Part shown: one piece after another, positions 45,530 to 57,814 of the stretch | How positions within the stretch are numbered: position 1 is the stretch's first letter | Layout: every line of letters begins with the position of its first letter | Assembly: GCF_032854445.1 (NCBI RefSeq) | Contig: NC_088295.1 | Coordinates: 92,685,805 to 92,745,804, forward strand | From: Liolophura sinensis | Taxonomy: Eukaryota > Mollusca > Polyplacophora > Chitonida > Chitonidae | Length of the DNA stretch: 60,000 nt | Reading direction: 5' to 3' | The notes under the pieces: generated by a model | The model's database searches: none | What the model was told of the DNA's origin: nothing | Seen by the model: only the letters and a program-made list of their open reading frames with translations | Position numbers and translations under genes: made by a program

Positions 45530-47565
45530 ATGTCCACAAAGCAGTTCTCTGTTATCTGTACCATGCACACCCTCATACATTGTGCACAAAGCAGTTCTCT
45601 GTTATCTGTACCATGCTCACCCTCATACACACTCCACAAAACACTATTGTTATCTGTACCATGCACACCATCTTACACTGTCCACAGACCAGTTCTCTGT
45701 TATCTGTACCACGCACACCCTCATACACTGTCCACAAACCAGCTCTCTGTTATCTGTACCATGCACACATTCATACACTGTCCACAAAAAACTGTTGTTA
45801 TCTGTACCATGCACACATTCATACACTGTCCACAAAACACTGTTGTTATCTGTACCACGTACACCCTCTTACACTGTCCACAAACCAGTTCTCTGTTGTC
45901 TGTACCACGCACACCCTCATACACTGTCTGCAAACCAGTTCTCTGTTGTCTGTGCCTTGCACACCCTCATACACTGTCCGCAAACCAGTTCTCTATTGTG
46001 TGTACCACGCACACCCTCATACACTGTCCTCAAAGCAGTTCTCTGTTATCTGTACCATGCACACCCTCATACACTGTGCACAAACCAGTTCTCTGTTATC
46101 TGTACCACGCACACCCTCATACACTGTCCACAAACCAGCTCTCTGTTATCTGTACCATGCACACATTCATACACTGTCCACAAACCAGTTCTCTGTTATC
46201 TGTACCACGCACACCCTCATACACTGTCCACAAACCAGCTCTCTGTTATCTGTACCATGCACACATTCATACACTGTCCACAAAACACTGTTGTTATCTG
46301 TACCATGCACACATTCATACACTGTCCACAAAACACTGTTGTTATGTGTACCACGCACACATTCATACACTGTCCACAAAACACTGTTGTTATCTGTACC
46401 ACGTACACCCTCTTACACTGTCCACAAACCAGTTCTCTGTTGTCTGTACCACGCACACCCTCATACACTATCCGCAAACCAGTTCTCTGTTGTCTGTGCC
46501 ATGCACACCCTCATACACTGTCCGCAAACCAGTTCTCTGTTGTCTGTGCCACGCACACTCTCATACACTGTCCGTAAACCAGTTCTCTGTTTTCTGTACC
46601 ACGCACACCCTCATACACTGTCTGCAAACCAGTTCTCTGTTGTCTGTACCACACACACCCTCATGTACTGTCCGCAAACCAGTTCTCTGTTGTCTGTGCC
46701 ACGCACACCCTCATACACTGTCTGCAAACCAGTTCTCTGATGTCTGTACCATGCACACCCTCATACACTGTCCGCAAACCAGTTCTCCGTTGTCTGTACC
46801 ACGCACACCCTCATACACTGTCTGCAAACCAGTTCTCCGTTGTCTGTACCACGCACACCCTCATACGCTGTCTGCAAACCAGTTCTCTGTTGTCTGTACC
46901 ACGCACACCCTCTTACACTGTCCACAAACCAGTTCTCTATTGTCTGTACCACGCACACCCTCATACACTGTCCACAAACTAGTTCTCTGTTATCTGTACC
47001 ATGCGGGTCCTCCGTGGCTCAGTCGGTTAGCGCGCTAGCGCAGCGTAATGACCCAGGAGCCTCTCACCAATGCGGTCGCTGTGAGTTCAAGTCCAGCTCA
47101 TGCTGGCTTCCTCTCCGGCCGTAAGTGGGAAGGTCTGCCAGCAACCTGCGGATGGCCATGGGTTTCCACCCACCATAATGCTGGCCGCCGTCGTATAAGT
47201 GAAATATCCTTGAGTACGGCGTAAAACACCAATCAAAAAAAATAAAAAATCTGTACCATGCACACCCTCATACACTGTCCACAAACCAGTTCTCTGTTAT
47301 CTGTACCATGCACACATTCATACACTGTCCACAAACCAGTTCTGTGTTATCTGTACCATGCACACATTCATACACTGTCCACAAACCAGTTCTCTGTTAT
47401 CTGTACCACGCACACCCTCGTACACAGTCCACAAAACACTATTGTTATCTGTACCACGCACACCCTCATACACTGTCTACAAACCAGTTCTCTGTGATCT
47501 GTACCACACACACCCTCTTACACTGTCCACAAACCAGTTCTCTGTTATCTGTACCACGCATGGAG
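45530..47565. repeat. 50-bp satellite array interrupted by a SINE, about 36 copies
   Basis: Unit ctgtaccatgcacaccctca, tacactgtccacaaaccagt, tctctgttat. Variants cacgcacaccc, tctgcaaacc and aaaacactgttg form runs. All three plus frames stay open for about 1 kb or more because the unit lacks stops. Split at 47005-47248 by a SINE. Confidence 0.95.
47005..47248 (+). mobile_element. Full-length SINE with 13-bp target duplication
   Basis: Head gggtcctccgtggctcagtc with A box, B box gtgagttcaagtccagctca, body gctggcttcctctccggccg, tail gagtacggcgtaaaacacca and an A-rich end. The array sequence atctgtaccatgc is duplicated at 46992-47004 and 47249-47261. Insertion postdates the array. Confidence 0.95.
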
Positions 47566-47681
47566 CCTTAAACACTCCAGGTACCGGGCATCTGATACAC
47601 AGTTAACAGAGTTTCATAATTAATAATAACAATCTATTCATTCGCCATTCAAAATGACCCAAATCTTTTTGGCATTTTGGT

Positions 47682-48146
47682 GCTTGACAAGCATGATTTC
47701 AGCATTTTGGTGCTTGTAAAGCACGATTTCAGCATTTTGGTGCTTGTGAAACACGATTTCAACATTTTGGTGCTTGTCAAGCACGATTTCAGCATTTTGG
47801 TGCTTGTGAAACATGATTTCAACATTTTGGTGCTTGTCAAGCACGATTTCAGCATTTTGGTGCTTGTCAAACACGATTTCAGCATTTTGGTGCTTGTCAA
47901 GCATGATTTCAGCATTTTGGTGCTTGTGAAACACGATTTCAACATTTTGGTGCTTGTCAAGCACGATTTCAGCATTTTGGTGCTTGTCAAGCATGATTTC
48001 AGCATTTTTGTGCTTGTCAAGCATGATTTCAGCATTTTGGTGCTTGTGAAACACTATTTCAACATTTTGGTGCTTGTCAAGCACGATTTCAGCATTTTGG
48101 TGCTTGTGAAACACGATTTCAACATTTTGGTGCTTGTCAAGCACTC
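47682..48146. repeat. 30-bp minisatellite, about 15 copies
   Basis: Unit gatttcagcattttggtgct, tgtcaagcac with gtgaaacac variant. Open on both strands because the unit is a multiple of three. Confidence 0.95.
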
Positions 48147-48722
48147 ATTTTCATTACCAGTTATTTTCTCCATCATCATGTGAGTGTTCGTGACAATCCC
48201 GTCTTGGCTGATGTCAGACTGTTTATATACTGCAACAGGGAAGTTACCATGGTCACCTGTGACTCAGTTACATGGTTCATCTTCCCCCAGCATCCTTTTC
48301 TGTGTTCCCTAATGACCCTGTAAGGTTTAAAAGCAGCTCCGTTGACCATTTGAGGCATTTAATAGCAAAACTTCTATTGTGGCATAGCTCATTCAGTCTC
48401 TTATTTTCTCCCTCCCATCCATCCCTTTGACATTGTTCTTTCAACATTTCCTTTTTCGCTAGCTTTTGTTCCTTCATTAATTAATTCTTTGAAGGTGGTT
48501 TAATTTTTCGTTTCTTTGGTTTTTCCATATGCATTGGCTAATTCTTTGTAACAAAATGAATTGCCTTAAATATACACATGTGTATTTGTTATGCATTAAT
48601 AGACCTATGTGTATGCATGTATGTTTTCCCCCTTTTCACCCTTACACTTTTGTTTGTTGTTGTTACTTGTGTGGTGATTTTGGATTGAATTTTTCCTTCT
48701 GTCTCCGTGCAAACATCATCAG
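48147..48722. other. Unique, pyrimidine-rich sequence
   Basis: Long T/C tracts (48388-48470 and 48625-48715). No exon called on minus, although Lys/Glu-rich frames occur opposite the tracts. Confidence 0.35.
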
Positions 48723-48879
48723 TGTACAGACGGTAGGAGCGTGTCCTCATGTCACAAGGGAGCCTGAGCCTGCTTTCATTCTCCTATACTGTACAGAGTA
48801 TACAGTACATGTGCACTCTGACCTAGCGACAATGCCTTCTGCCTTTAGGCTCAATATAACCTATTTTACAAGCACATGA
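48723..48879 (+). CDS. Candidate terminal exon, possibly extracellular protein
   Basis: An acceptor is preceded by tttttccttctgtctccgtg. After one base the frame reads V-Q-T-V-G-A-C-P-H-V-T-R-E-P-E-P-A-F, then L-Y-C-T-E-Y-T-V-H-V and F-R-L-N-I-T-Y-F-T-S-T before TGA. The two cysteines and beta-strand-like endings would fit an extracellular beta-sandwich fold, but no family is recognised and no partner exon was found. Confidence 0.28.
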
Positions 48880-49261
48880 CGTGGCATGAGGTTTTTGTGC
48901 CTTCCAGCTCACTTGGTCCAGTTTATTAAAGTGGTAGTGTAAATTGATTGTAAATGCCCATCATACATCATGATGTTATGATTATGTGCATCGTACATCA
49001 TAATGCTATGATTATAAATGTGCTGTTAGGTCTGGTATTTTCTCAGCACTTGTAGTTCCCAGTAGAATTAGAATAGCGTATTGTAGATTGATTGTACTCC
49101 CACAATATGACAGTTTTCAGGATATGAAAGTATTTCCTTGAGAAATACTGTTGTAGTGTGTTTATTTATTAAATTTTTTCATGTAATGGTGGTAGCCATT
49201 CTATGTGTGAAGCAAACCGGAATATTTAGGGGTAGGTTACTGAAATACTGACAAACTTTCC
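48880..49261. other. Unique spacer
   Basis: A short direct repeat (catcatgatgttatgatt and catcataatgctatgatt) near 48968-49015. Nothing else. Confidence 0.4.
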
Positions 49262-50662
49262 GATGTGTTACACGTCCTCTATACATGTATTACAATCATC
49301 AGCTGTGCTACATGTGCTCTATGCCTGTATTGCAATCATCAGACAGCTGTGTTACACGTGTTCTATGCCTGTATTACAATCATCAGACAGCTGTGTTACA
49401 CGTGCTCTATGTCTGTATTACAATCATCAGACGGCTGTGTTACACGTACTCTATGCCTGTATTACACTCACCAGACAGCTGTGTTACACGTGCTCTATGC
49501 CTGTATTACACCCACCAGACAGCTGTGTTACACATGCTCTATGCCTGTATTACACTCACCAGACAGCTGTGTTACACGTGCTCTATGCCTGTATTACACT
49601 CATCAGACAGCTGAGTTACACGTACTTTATGCCTGTATTACACTCATCAGACAGCTGTGTTACACATGCTCTATACCTGTATTACAGTCATCAGACAGCT
49701 GTGTTACATGTACACTATGCCTGTATTACACTCACCAGACAGCTGTGTTACACATGCTCTATGCCTGTATTACACTCACCAGACAGCTGTGTTACACATG
49801 CTCTATGCCTGTATTACACTCACCAGACAGCTGTGTTACACGTGCTCTATGCCTGTATTACACTCATCAGACAGCTGAGTTACACGTACTCTATGCCTGT
49901 ATTACACTCATCAGACAGCTGTGTTACACATGCTCTATACCTGTATTACAATCATCAGACAGCTGTGTTACATGTACTCTATGCCTGTATTACACTCACC
50001 AGACAACTATGTTACACGTGCTCTATGCCTGTATTACACTCATCAGACAGCTGTGTTACACGTACTCTATGCCTGTATTACACTCACCAGACAGATGTGT
50101 TACACGTGCTCTATGCCTGTATCATCAGACAGCTGTGTTACATGTGCTCTATGCCTGTATTACACTCACCAGACAACTGTGTTACACGTACTCTATGCCT
50201 GTATTGCACTCACCAGACAGATGTGTTACACGTGCTCTATGCCTGTATCATCAGACAGATGTGTTACACGTGCTCTATGCCTGTATCATCAGACAGCTGT
50301 GTTACACGTACTCTATGCCTGTATTACACTCACCAGACAGATGTGTTACATGTGCTCTATGCCTGTATTGCACTCACCAGACAGCTGTGTTACATGTGCT
50401 CTATGCCTGTATTACACTCACCAGACAGCTGTGTTACACGTGCTCTATGCCTGTATTACACTCACCAGACAGCTGTGTTACACGTGCTCTATGCCTGTAT
50501 CATCAGACAGCTGTGTTACACGTACTCTATGCCTGTATTACACTCACCAGACAGATGTGTTACACGTACTCTATGCCTGTATTGCACTCACCAGACAGCT
50601 GTGTTACATGTGCTCTATACCTGTATTACACTCATCAGACAGCTGTGTTACATGTGCTCTAT
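49262..50662. repeat. 44-bp satellite array, at least 32 copies, ending in the gap
   Basis: Unit ctgtgttacacgtgctctat, gcctgtattacactcaccag, acag. Several units lack 10 bp (tgtatcatcagacag). Open in all plus frames. The assembly breaks inside the array, so its true length is unknown. Confidence 0.95.
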
Positions 50663-50862
50663 NNNNNNNNNNNNNNNNNNNNNNNNNNNNNNNNNNNNNN
50701 NNNNNNNNNNNNNNNNNNNNNNNNNNNNNNNNNNNNNNNNNNNNNNNNNNNNNNNNNNNNNNNNNNNNNNNNNNNNNNNNNNNNNNNNNNNNNNNNNNNN
50801 NNNNNNNNNNNNNNNNNNNNNNNNNNNNNNNNNNNNNNNNNNNNNNNNNNNNNNNNNNNNNN
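50663..50862. other. Assembly gap, 200 N
   Basis: Exactly 200 unknown bases, probably a placeholder at an unresolved array end. Confidence 0.98.
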
Positions 50863-50992
50863 TTCAACTGATTGTACATCAAGCTATGATCTGTGTGCAC
50901 AAGTGGGCCATATTCTGTGGAACTGCCTCCCTATCCAGGTAAAAGAAGCCTCTTTCCTATCAACCTTTCAATCAGGCTCCTTAAAATTACAG
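50863..50992 (+). pseudogene. Non-LTR retrotransposon ORF2 C-terminal remnant
   Basis: In one frame the sequence reads H-I-L-W-N-C-L-P-I-Q-V-K-E-A-S-F-L-S-T-F, matching the hallmark end of LINE reverse-transcriptase proteins (L-W-N-x-L-P ... S-L-S-T-F-K). The gap removes everything upstream, and the SINE at 50993 splits it from its continuation at 51265, where a stop follows within a few codons. Confidence 0.55.
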
Positions 50993-51249
50993 GGGCCTCC
51001 GTGCTTCTGTTGGTCAGCACGCTAGTGCAGCGTAATGACCCAGGAGTCTCTCACCAATGCGGTCGTTGTGAGTTCAAGTCCAGCTCATGCTGGCTTTTCT
51101 CTCCGGACGTACGTGGAAAACCTGCGAATGGTCGTGGGTTTCCCCCAGGCTCTACCCAGTTTCCACCCACTATAATGCTGGCCGCCGTCGTATAAGTGGA
51201 ATATTCTTGAGTACGGCGTAAAACACCAATCAAATACATAAATAATAAA
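50993..51249 (+). mobile_element. Full-length SINE with 15-bp target duplication
   Basis: Head gggcctccgtgcttctgttg, B box gtgagttcaagtccagctca, extra cccaggctctacccagtttc in the body, tail gagtacggcgtaaaacacca. tccttaaaattacag is duplicated at 50978-50992 and 51250-51264. Confidence 0.95.
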
Positions 51250-51384
51250 TCCTTAAAATTACAGCTCTCTTCAGACAACAACTGAAATACTGGGATGACC
51301 ATAAACCACTGTATCAACCATCTAGATAAAATCTCATCTCTCTTCATAACTCTACTGCTTCTGAATGTAAATATGACATGTTAA

Positions 51385-51545
51385 AGGGTGCTAGGGGGTG
51401 TTGTAAGGGCTCTGTATGGTGCTTGAGGGTGTTGTAGAGGGTGCTAGGGGGCGTTGTAAGGGCTCTGTATGGTGCTGGAGGGTGTGGTAAGGGCTCTGTA
51501 TGGTGCTGGAGGTTGTTGTAAGGGCTCTATATGGTGCTGGAGGGT
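51385..51545. repeat. 31-bp minisatellite, about five copies
   Basis: Units of ggtgctggagggtgttgtaa, gggctctgtat with variants. Confidence 0.85.
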
Positions 51546-52719
51546 CAATGTACCTGTGTCTGAAGTACTTGTATAAACTCCATCCTATTCAGTCAACTCT
51601 GACCAATGTACCCATGCTTGTATAACTGTGTCTGCAAGAGAGCATCCCCACCCCACAAGCCCTTACCACTCAATAGACCCACCCTGATGACCAAGCCTCA
51701 GACACTACCCCATTGTGCTGCAGGACACCGTATAGTGCTCTGATGTCACTGGGGAGGAGTATTGTGGCAAATCTGCGTTAGGTGATGCCTTCATGCCAGC
51801 TAACTACCCCCTCACGACTCTCGCCACACATTACCTGTCTGATGGGAGCTCAAGCGAGAAGATAACATATTGAACAAAACAAGAAGTAAATATTTAATAT
51901 GTTATGGTACTGTAGCTTTGAATAACATCACACATATTGATATTAAGAAAAAACTTAATGCAAACACTTGGAGGCACACACAAAACAAATGATATAACAT
52001 GATCCCATGTAAAATGTGCCTTTGATCCTGACTACTATTAAAATCACTGGTAAGGTTTTAAGTTGTTTTCACTTTGTCCCTGCCATTGTCCATCCATTTA
52101 TTTGGATGCCTGAAAAAACTTGCCAACTATCATGAAGACATGAGAAGAACTAGCCCAACACCCCAATTTTCCATACATGTAAATGGAGTACAGAGTGGCC
52201 ATTTCCACCATGGGGAGATGGATTACCTTGTTTTATTGCTCTCTTTCTGGTTGGCGTCTGTGGTTGAGATTTAGTCAGACAGAGCCCAGGTCGACCAGTC
52301 TCACTCATCCCACCAGAGAACACCCTCTGGCTATCTACTAGCTGTCCCACACACACACTTAGGCGTCCCTTGACCCACAAGGGTACAGTAAAGCCATCTA
52401 AAGCTATCCCAGACACACACTAAGGTGTCTCGTGACCCACAAGTGTACAGTAAAGCCACCTAAAGACAATTGTGTAAGGAAGAAAACTATGTAGTGACCA
52501 GCAAAAGATATGTGTTAGTGGCACGAATGGAGATGGGTCTGAGCAGATGCTATGGCTACACGGGGTGCGACTGAAGGTGGGGGGCACATGTGTGTGTGTG
52601 GCTGTGCACGTCTTCATAGGATAGTACCTGAAAACACCCTCACCAACAGGTCACAACCCTTCTGTATAGTCAAGACCCAACAGGAACTGATGACAGACGA
52701 CACCTACATATACATGTAT
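51546..52719. other. Unique region, no gene called
   Basis: Overlapping plus (52074-52274) and minus (52150-52416) frames both look mildly protein-like, but neither has a clear splice or domain match. A duplicated stretch around cccacacacacacttaggcg and ccagacacacactaaggtgt lies near 52347 and 52407. Confidence 0.35.
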
Positions 52720-52727
52720 GAGGGTGG

Positions 52728-52773
52728 CCCAGGCGGGTGGCCCAGGCAGGTGGCCCAGGCAGGTGGCCCAGGC
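52728..52773. repeat. 14-bp minisatellite, about four copies
   Basis: caggcaggtggccc units. Confidence 0.85.
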
Positions 52774-55142
52774 GCAGATACAAATCCCATCACTCCACAG
52801 ATCATACCGCAGCCACTGAACACAAGGAGATTTTGTCATCACTATATTAGTTATAATCTGCTACTCCAATCGGCCATCTTTAGCCTGATCGGATCTCGTC
52901 ACGACAAGCGACACAAAAATGATGACATTCTCCCACTGCTTCTCCACAAAAACAATATCTTCCTGTAGATTGATTAAGGATAAATAATTTAGAAGGAGTT
53001 GCTCACAACTTGTAAGGGGTTCAGGTAATCTGAAGGGATCTCCAAGCCAACGGCCATTTAATCACAGATCAGAACGACCAGCTTCCGTGTCTGTTCTTGC
53101 AGATTGACTCGGCTCAGTTCTGCCTCACCGCTCGCCGCTCAACAGGCTTAGTCTAGAACGCTAACCACTACCTACACGCTTGTTAAAAAATAACCTGTCT
53201 TAACAAACTGAACTTCTGACCCTGAGTGGAATAACTTTGTTCGTCACAATTCCTAACACTACACTGACATGATGGGTCCTTGTCTTGTTGTTCCTGAAGA
53301 CTGAACAGCGTATGTGTGATGATGATAACATTACAGTTTGACTGTGTTCTATGGGATCCTGCTTTTTGTGGACATAGTGTTCACACTCTGCTACTACATT
53401 TTCAGTCTGTTAATACTCTGGTGACAAACTGACAAATAAACAAAACTTTATCTGTGACAAACTAATAAATGGTATTAACACTTTTGGCAAGAAAATGCAG
53501 AAATCCTTAGCAAGAAAAATGACAATGAATGTACATGTGGCGAATATAGATAACAAACTGTTTCTTCAGGTAATGGTCAGGTAATTACTGTACTGTGTAT
53601 GACTGCTCCCTGAATATTTAAATTCTGAATTCGTGTGTCATTCTTTTCACTCTGTTGAATGATATGTTTTCAGGGCAACAGTAAATTTTGTTAGTTCTGA
53701 AAAATCTATCGGTGTTACTTCTAATGAAAATCTTCCCATTTCCAAATGTCATTTATTACTTATTAATTTTTGGTTAGGCATACTGTCATTATTTATTTAC
53801 ATTAATTAAAATTTGATTACCAGTCTTGATGATTTGTCTGTTCTCTATTGTTAATCATTTCTCAGTTCCTAATACCCCTAGCTCCTTACAAGGCCATCTG
53901 TGATATATGAGCCGCTACAATACGGGGCAGTTCTTAACATGGGCAACAAAAAAAACGGGCAATTCATAACACTGTAATAAAAACAAGGCAATTTGTGACA
54001 TGGGTAATAAAAAGTTTTATGCTGTAAGAGGACCGATACAGTACAACAATATTTGCAATGCATATAACTTGTAACTTTGAAGCACACTTTCGTATGACCT
54101 ATAAAGAGATGGAAGATGTGGCTCCACTTAGATTAAGTTAACACGTTTATTAAGATCAATACAGCTGTTTTCAACTGTATGTTAATCAAACACAATACCT
54201 TGCTAAGTGAAATGTTTTAAAATAAATGGTGTAATGGTAAAGTAAAAAAGCACTTAAAATCAGTGGTTTTAAAAAGTTGCGAATATATATGCTTGAGGAC
54301 AATAAATAAAATTCTGACAATATTGAGCAAATTGAAGTTGGAGATGTTCATACTACAAAAACACAAGAGTATGCAGTGGTTTACTGAAGAGAATATTGAA
54401 AACCTCCCACTATAACTGTCTGGCATGAAAATGTGAGTATCAATTGATCTGTGAGTTACATCTCTGCACTCCAGTTTCTACTCCACCACAGGAGTCAGGT
54501 GCTTCCTATACCACCCATGGAAATGTAGAAAGTATATAAATGGCTCAAAAGAATATTCTTATATTAGAAATATACGTTCTTCACAATGAAAACTGTACAT
54601 TTATTAAAAAATAAATGCCTGTAAGCGATAGGGTTTAAGTGGCACCTTGTTCATTTCATGGCTGCTTTTCACACTGGTAGCCATCTCACTCAGGTCTGAC
54701 CAGAGATATACATCTAGCTAGGGCACAGGCTAACCAAGCCAGAATAAATTGTTTAATACATTCACATTTCAATCTGCTCATTACCTTGTCAATCTTGTCA
54801 GCTTTTAATCAGTGCATATCCACCCCTGACAAGGCTTGGAAATTTGCAAACTGACACCCTTCATTTCCAACACATCGCTTCTTTTTCCTTTTCCAAACTA
54901 GCGCCTGTGTGTTGGAATTGGACACTTGATAATGGACAGGTCTTGTAATAAGTGATAGGAAATAAGGGAGATGGGGTAATTGGTCCATGTATGGATGACA
55001 TGAGGATACAGCCTGAAAGGAGCACTGGTAATTCTCATCTGTCAGCCTGATGTATGTGCAGGTGTCTTAGCAAGCTTCTCATCACCTCTGGCCCGGACTA
55101 TACACACACTGACAGCCACAGGGAAGTGGTCAGCAACACAGA
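52774..55142. other. Unique AT-rich region, nothing recognised
   Basis: Includes small near-repeats (gggcaattcataac, ggcaatttgtgaca near 53960). No exon, RNA gene or large repeat seen. Confidence 0.4.
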
Positions 55143-56030
55143 CCAATGGACCAGACACCAGAAATGATCAGACACCAGCAATGACCAAACACCAGCAATG
55201 ATCAGATACCAGCAATGACCAGACACCAGCAATGACCAAACACTAGCAATGATCAGATACCAGCAATGATCAGAAACACCAGCAATGATCAAACACCAGT
55301 AATGGCCAGATACCAGCAATGACCAGACACCAGCAATTACCAAACACTAGCAATGATCAGAAGCACCAGCAATGACCAGATGCCAGCAATGACCAAACAC
55401 CAGCAATGACCAAACACTAGCAATGATCAGATACCAGCAATGATCAGAAACACCAGCAATGATCAAACACCAGCAATGATCAAACATCAGCAATGGCCAG
55501 ATACCAGCAATGACCAGACACCAGCAATGATCAGAAACACCAGCAATGACCAGATACCAGCAATGACCAAACACCAGCAATGACCAGATACCAGCAATGA
55601 CCAAACACTAGCAATGATCAGATACCAGCAATGATCAGAAACACCAGCAATGGCCAGATACCAGCAATGACCAGACACCAGCAATTACCAAACACTAGCA
55701 ATGGCCAGATATCAGGAATGACCAAAAACACCAGCAATGACCAAACACCAGCAATGACCAAACACCAGCAATGACCAGACACCAGCAATGACCAGACACC
55801 AGCAATGATCAGAAATGCCAGCAATGACCAAACACCAACAATGACCAAACACCAGCAATGACCAGACACCAGCAATGATCAGAAATGCCAGCAATGACCA
55901 AACACCAGCAATGACCAGAGACACCGGTAATGATCAGAGATACCAGCTATATCAGAGATGCCAGCAATGATCAAAGACATCAGCTATTCTCAGAGATGCC
56001 AGCAGATATGACCCGACACCAGCAATGTTG
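55143..56030. repeat. 17-bp based minisatellite, about 50 copies
   Basis: Units of accagcaatgaccagac with gatcagata and accaaacac variants. Blocks of several units recur (for example the 55390-55480 and 55590-55650 patterns). Confidence 0.93.
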
Positions 56031-56568
56031 ACAATGATAGCTGTTTTACAATAAGTGGTCAACAATGCATGGGTGTCTGTGTGTGCAGCTTCAGGTTCAA
56101 TGAAGATGTATGAAATATAAGGTGTTATACAGATGAATATACCTCACTTGGCAGAAAGATCGTCAGTCACTTTCCAAGGCTCAGTGGTTTAAATACACCT
56201 GTTACTCTGGTTTGTTCCACAAATAAAAATGGTTGCCACTAAAACTGTTTGTGTATTGTGTTATCAACAAGCAAATAAACCTATAAATACATGTAAACAC
56301 TGATAATGGTCAAAGCCGAATGACCAAAAGCAACTATTTGTTTTAACGTAAATTATAATAGATGTTATGAAATAGTCATGACTAAACATGGCCAATAAAA
56401 AGAGAAGCTACTAGAAGATGAATACAAAATGGCGTTCATACCAGAATACAAGTATGTCTTTACCACAAACAAATCTTATGTTTGTCTCAATATTTTTATT
56501 GCCTTGATTATATAAAGCTTTTCACCAATGTTTATGTTCTGCATTTTCACTGTGTGACAGTACATGTA
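56031..56568. other. Unique spacer, nothing recognised
   Basis: No gene or repeat seen. Confidence 0.4.
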
Positions 56569-56570
56569 TG

Positions 56571-56572
<2 letters not shown>

Positions 56573-56610
<38 letters not shown>
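56573..56610. repeat. TA microsatellite
   Basis: About 18 TA dinucleotides. Confidence 0.95.
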
Positions 56611-56615
<5 letters not shown>

Positions 56616-56807
56616 GACATGACAACTAGTAACATGACAACTAGTACATAGATGTTGAAGTCAATGGTTGATAAGTTTCTATGGACCAAACAAAATGAGA
56701 GTCTGAAGCTGTCCATATGCAGACTTATCCCTGTTGTCCAGTCTGCTGGTCTGTCTGGAAGTTCCACCAGTGTACTGACAGTAAGCACCATAGATCTGCA
56801 TCCTTAC

Positions 56808-56986
56808 ACAACCGCTCTGGTTTTCTCCCACACTCTGCTGATGAATTCCTCAGAATAACCAGAACCTTTGTAATAAACTTCCCCGATATCACTGCCAATC
56901 CATGGCATGTCTTCTGGACAATTTTCATGCAACAGTCTCATTAGTTTTGTTGAATAAGACTTCTTGTCAGCTTTTATCCCATCATA
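56808..56986 (-). CDS. Candidate internal exon, family unknown
   Basis: On minus, the acceptor atatctgtttaag ends at 56987 and the donor gtaagg begins at 56807. The phase-0 frame gives 59 residues starting Y-D-G-I-K-A-D-K-K-S-Y-S-T-K-L-M-R and containing M-P-W-I-G-S-D-I-G-E-V-Y-Y-K and E-E-F-I-S-R-V-W-E-K-T-R-A-V. Composition and codon use look coding. The next 115 bases are open in other frames on both strands (minus Y-G-A-Y-C-Q-Y-T-G-G to L-I-L-F-G-P-stop), which may mean a frameshifted relic instead of an exon. Confidence 0.35.
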
Positions 56987-57814
56987 CTTAAACAGATATC
57001 ATGCTCTGGTTATATTGATACACAAGAAACAACTTCAAGCGTAACAAAAACCCTCATCAATTCTCTCCTCTCTGGCTACAGTGTAAGATAATGTGGCATG
57101 ATTAAAATTCCAGTCATATAATTGTCGGTGATGGATGACAGTAGGCTTGATACAATACGTGACCTCTGTGACCTTGGCTCATATCTTGAGCTTGCCTCTT
57201 GAACAAGCACCTACACCTACAGAGACACATGCAACCAGACACATCTACATAATAACCTAATGATAAAAAAGTTTTGATGCCATTTTTGAGTTCAAACGAG
57301 ATTTGCTTTAATGCAGGCCACCACTTTATTCTATAATTGGCCGTTGTTGGTTTACATAAAGTTCACCATGATGAATTGTCCTGCTTTGTTTGGGTATAGG
57401 CTACCCAGACTCTCTTGTTGATGAGAGTTAATGTGTGCTATCTGTGTACGCCATTACATATAGCTCCAAGGTGTAGGAGTCATGTGGTATGCACTGTGTT
57501 AGCTACTTAGCTTAATTGACAGCACAAACTGCCTGCCCTATGTGGAGAGCAGTCTAATGGTGAATTAATAACACCAGACGTTTCTTACTGGTGAGCCCTG
57601 CAGAAACTTACAATAGGCAAGCATGGTCATGTAGGGACAGTTCACTTACTGCAGCATTGTTTAGTCAGGCTAGAGGACAGATTCATATGCAGATTAAATG
57701 CACAATCCCCTGGGGTGGAGGTGGGGGTAGGGTGTTAAAGGGTTTAGAAACATGCCAGGCCAAGATTTATCATACTTACCCTTTTCATGTTCCGGACATC
57801 ATTTACTCAGTAGG
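56987..57814. other. Unique region without a called gene
   Basis: A plus frame at 57591-57875 includes a G-rich stretch and runs into the next array. Not supported as a gene. Confidence 0.35.

Noticed and set aside
45530-47038. Frames of 331 to 502 codons, open in all three plus frames
   Set aside because: All three frames of one strand being open together shows that the 50-bp unit simply lacks stops. There is no evidence for a protein.
47013-47095. Possible tRNA gene with A and B boxes
   Set aside because: It is the head of a SINE with target duplications, no proper cloverleaf arms, and the same sequence heads other copies.
49263-51025. 586-codon frame running through the 44-bp array and the N gap
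   Set aside because: Repeat artefact extended through unknown bases. Only the last part past the gap is separately explained as a LINE remnant.
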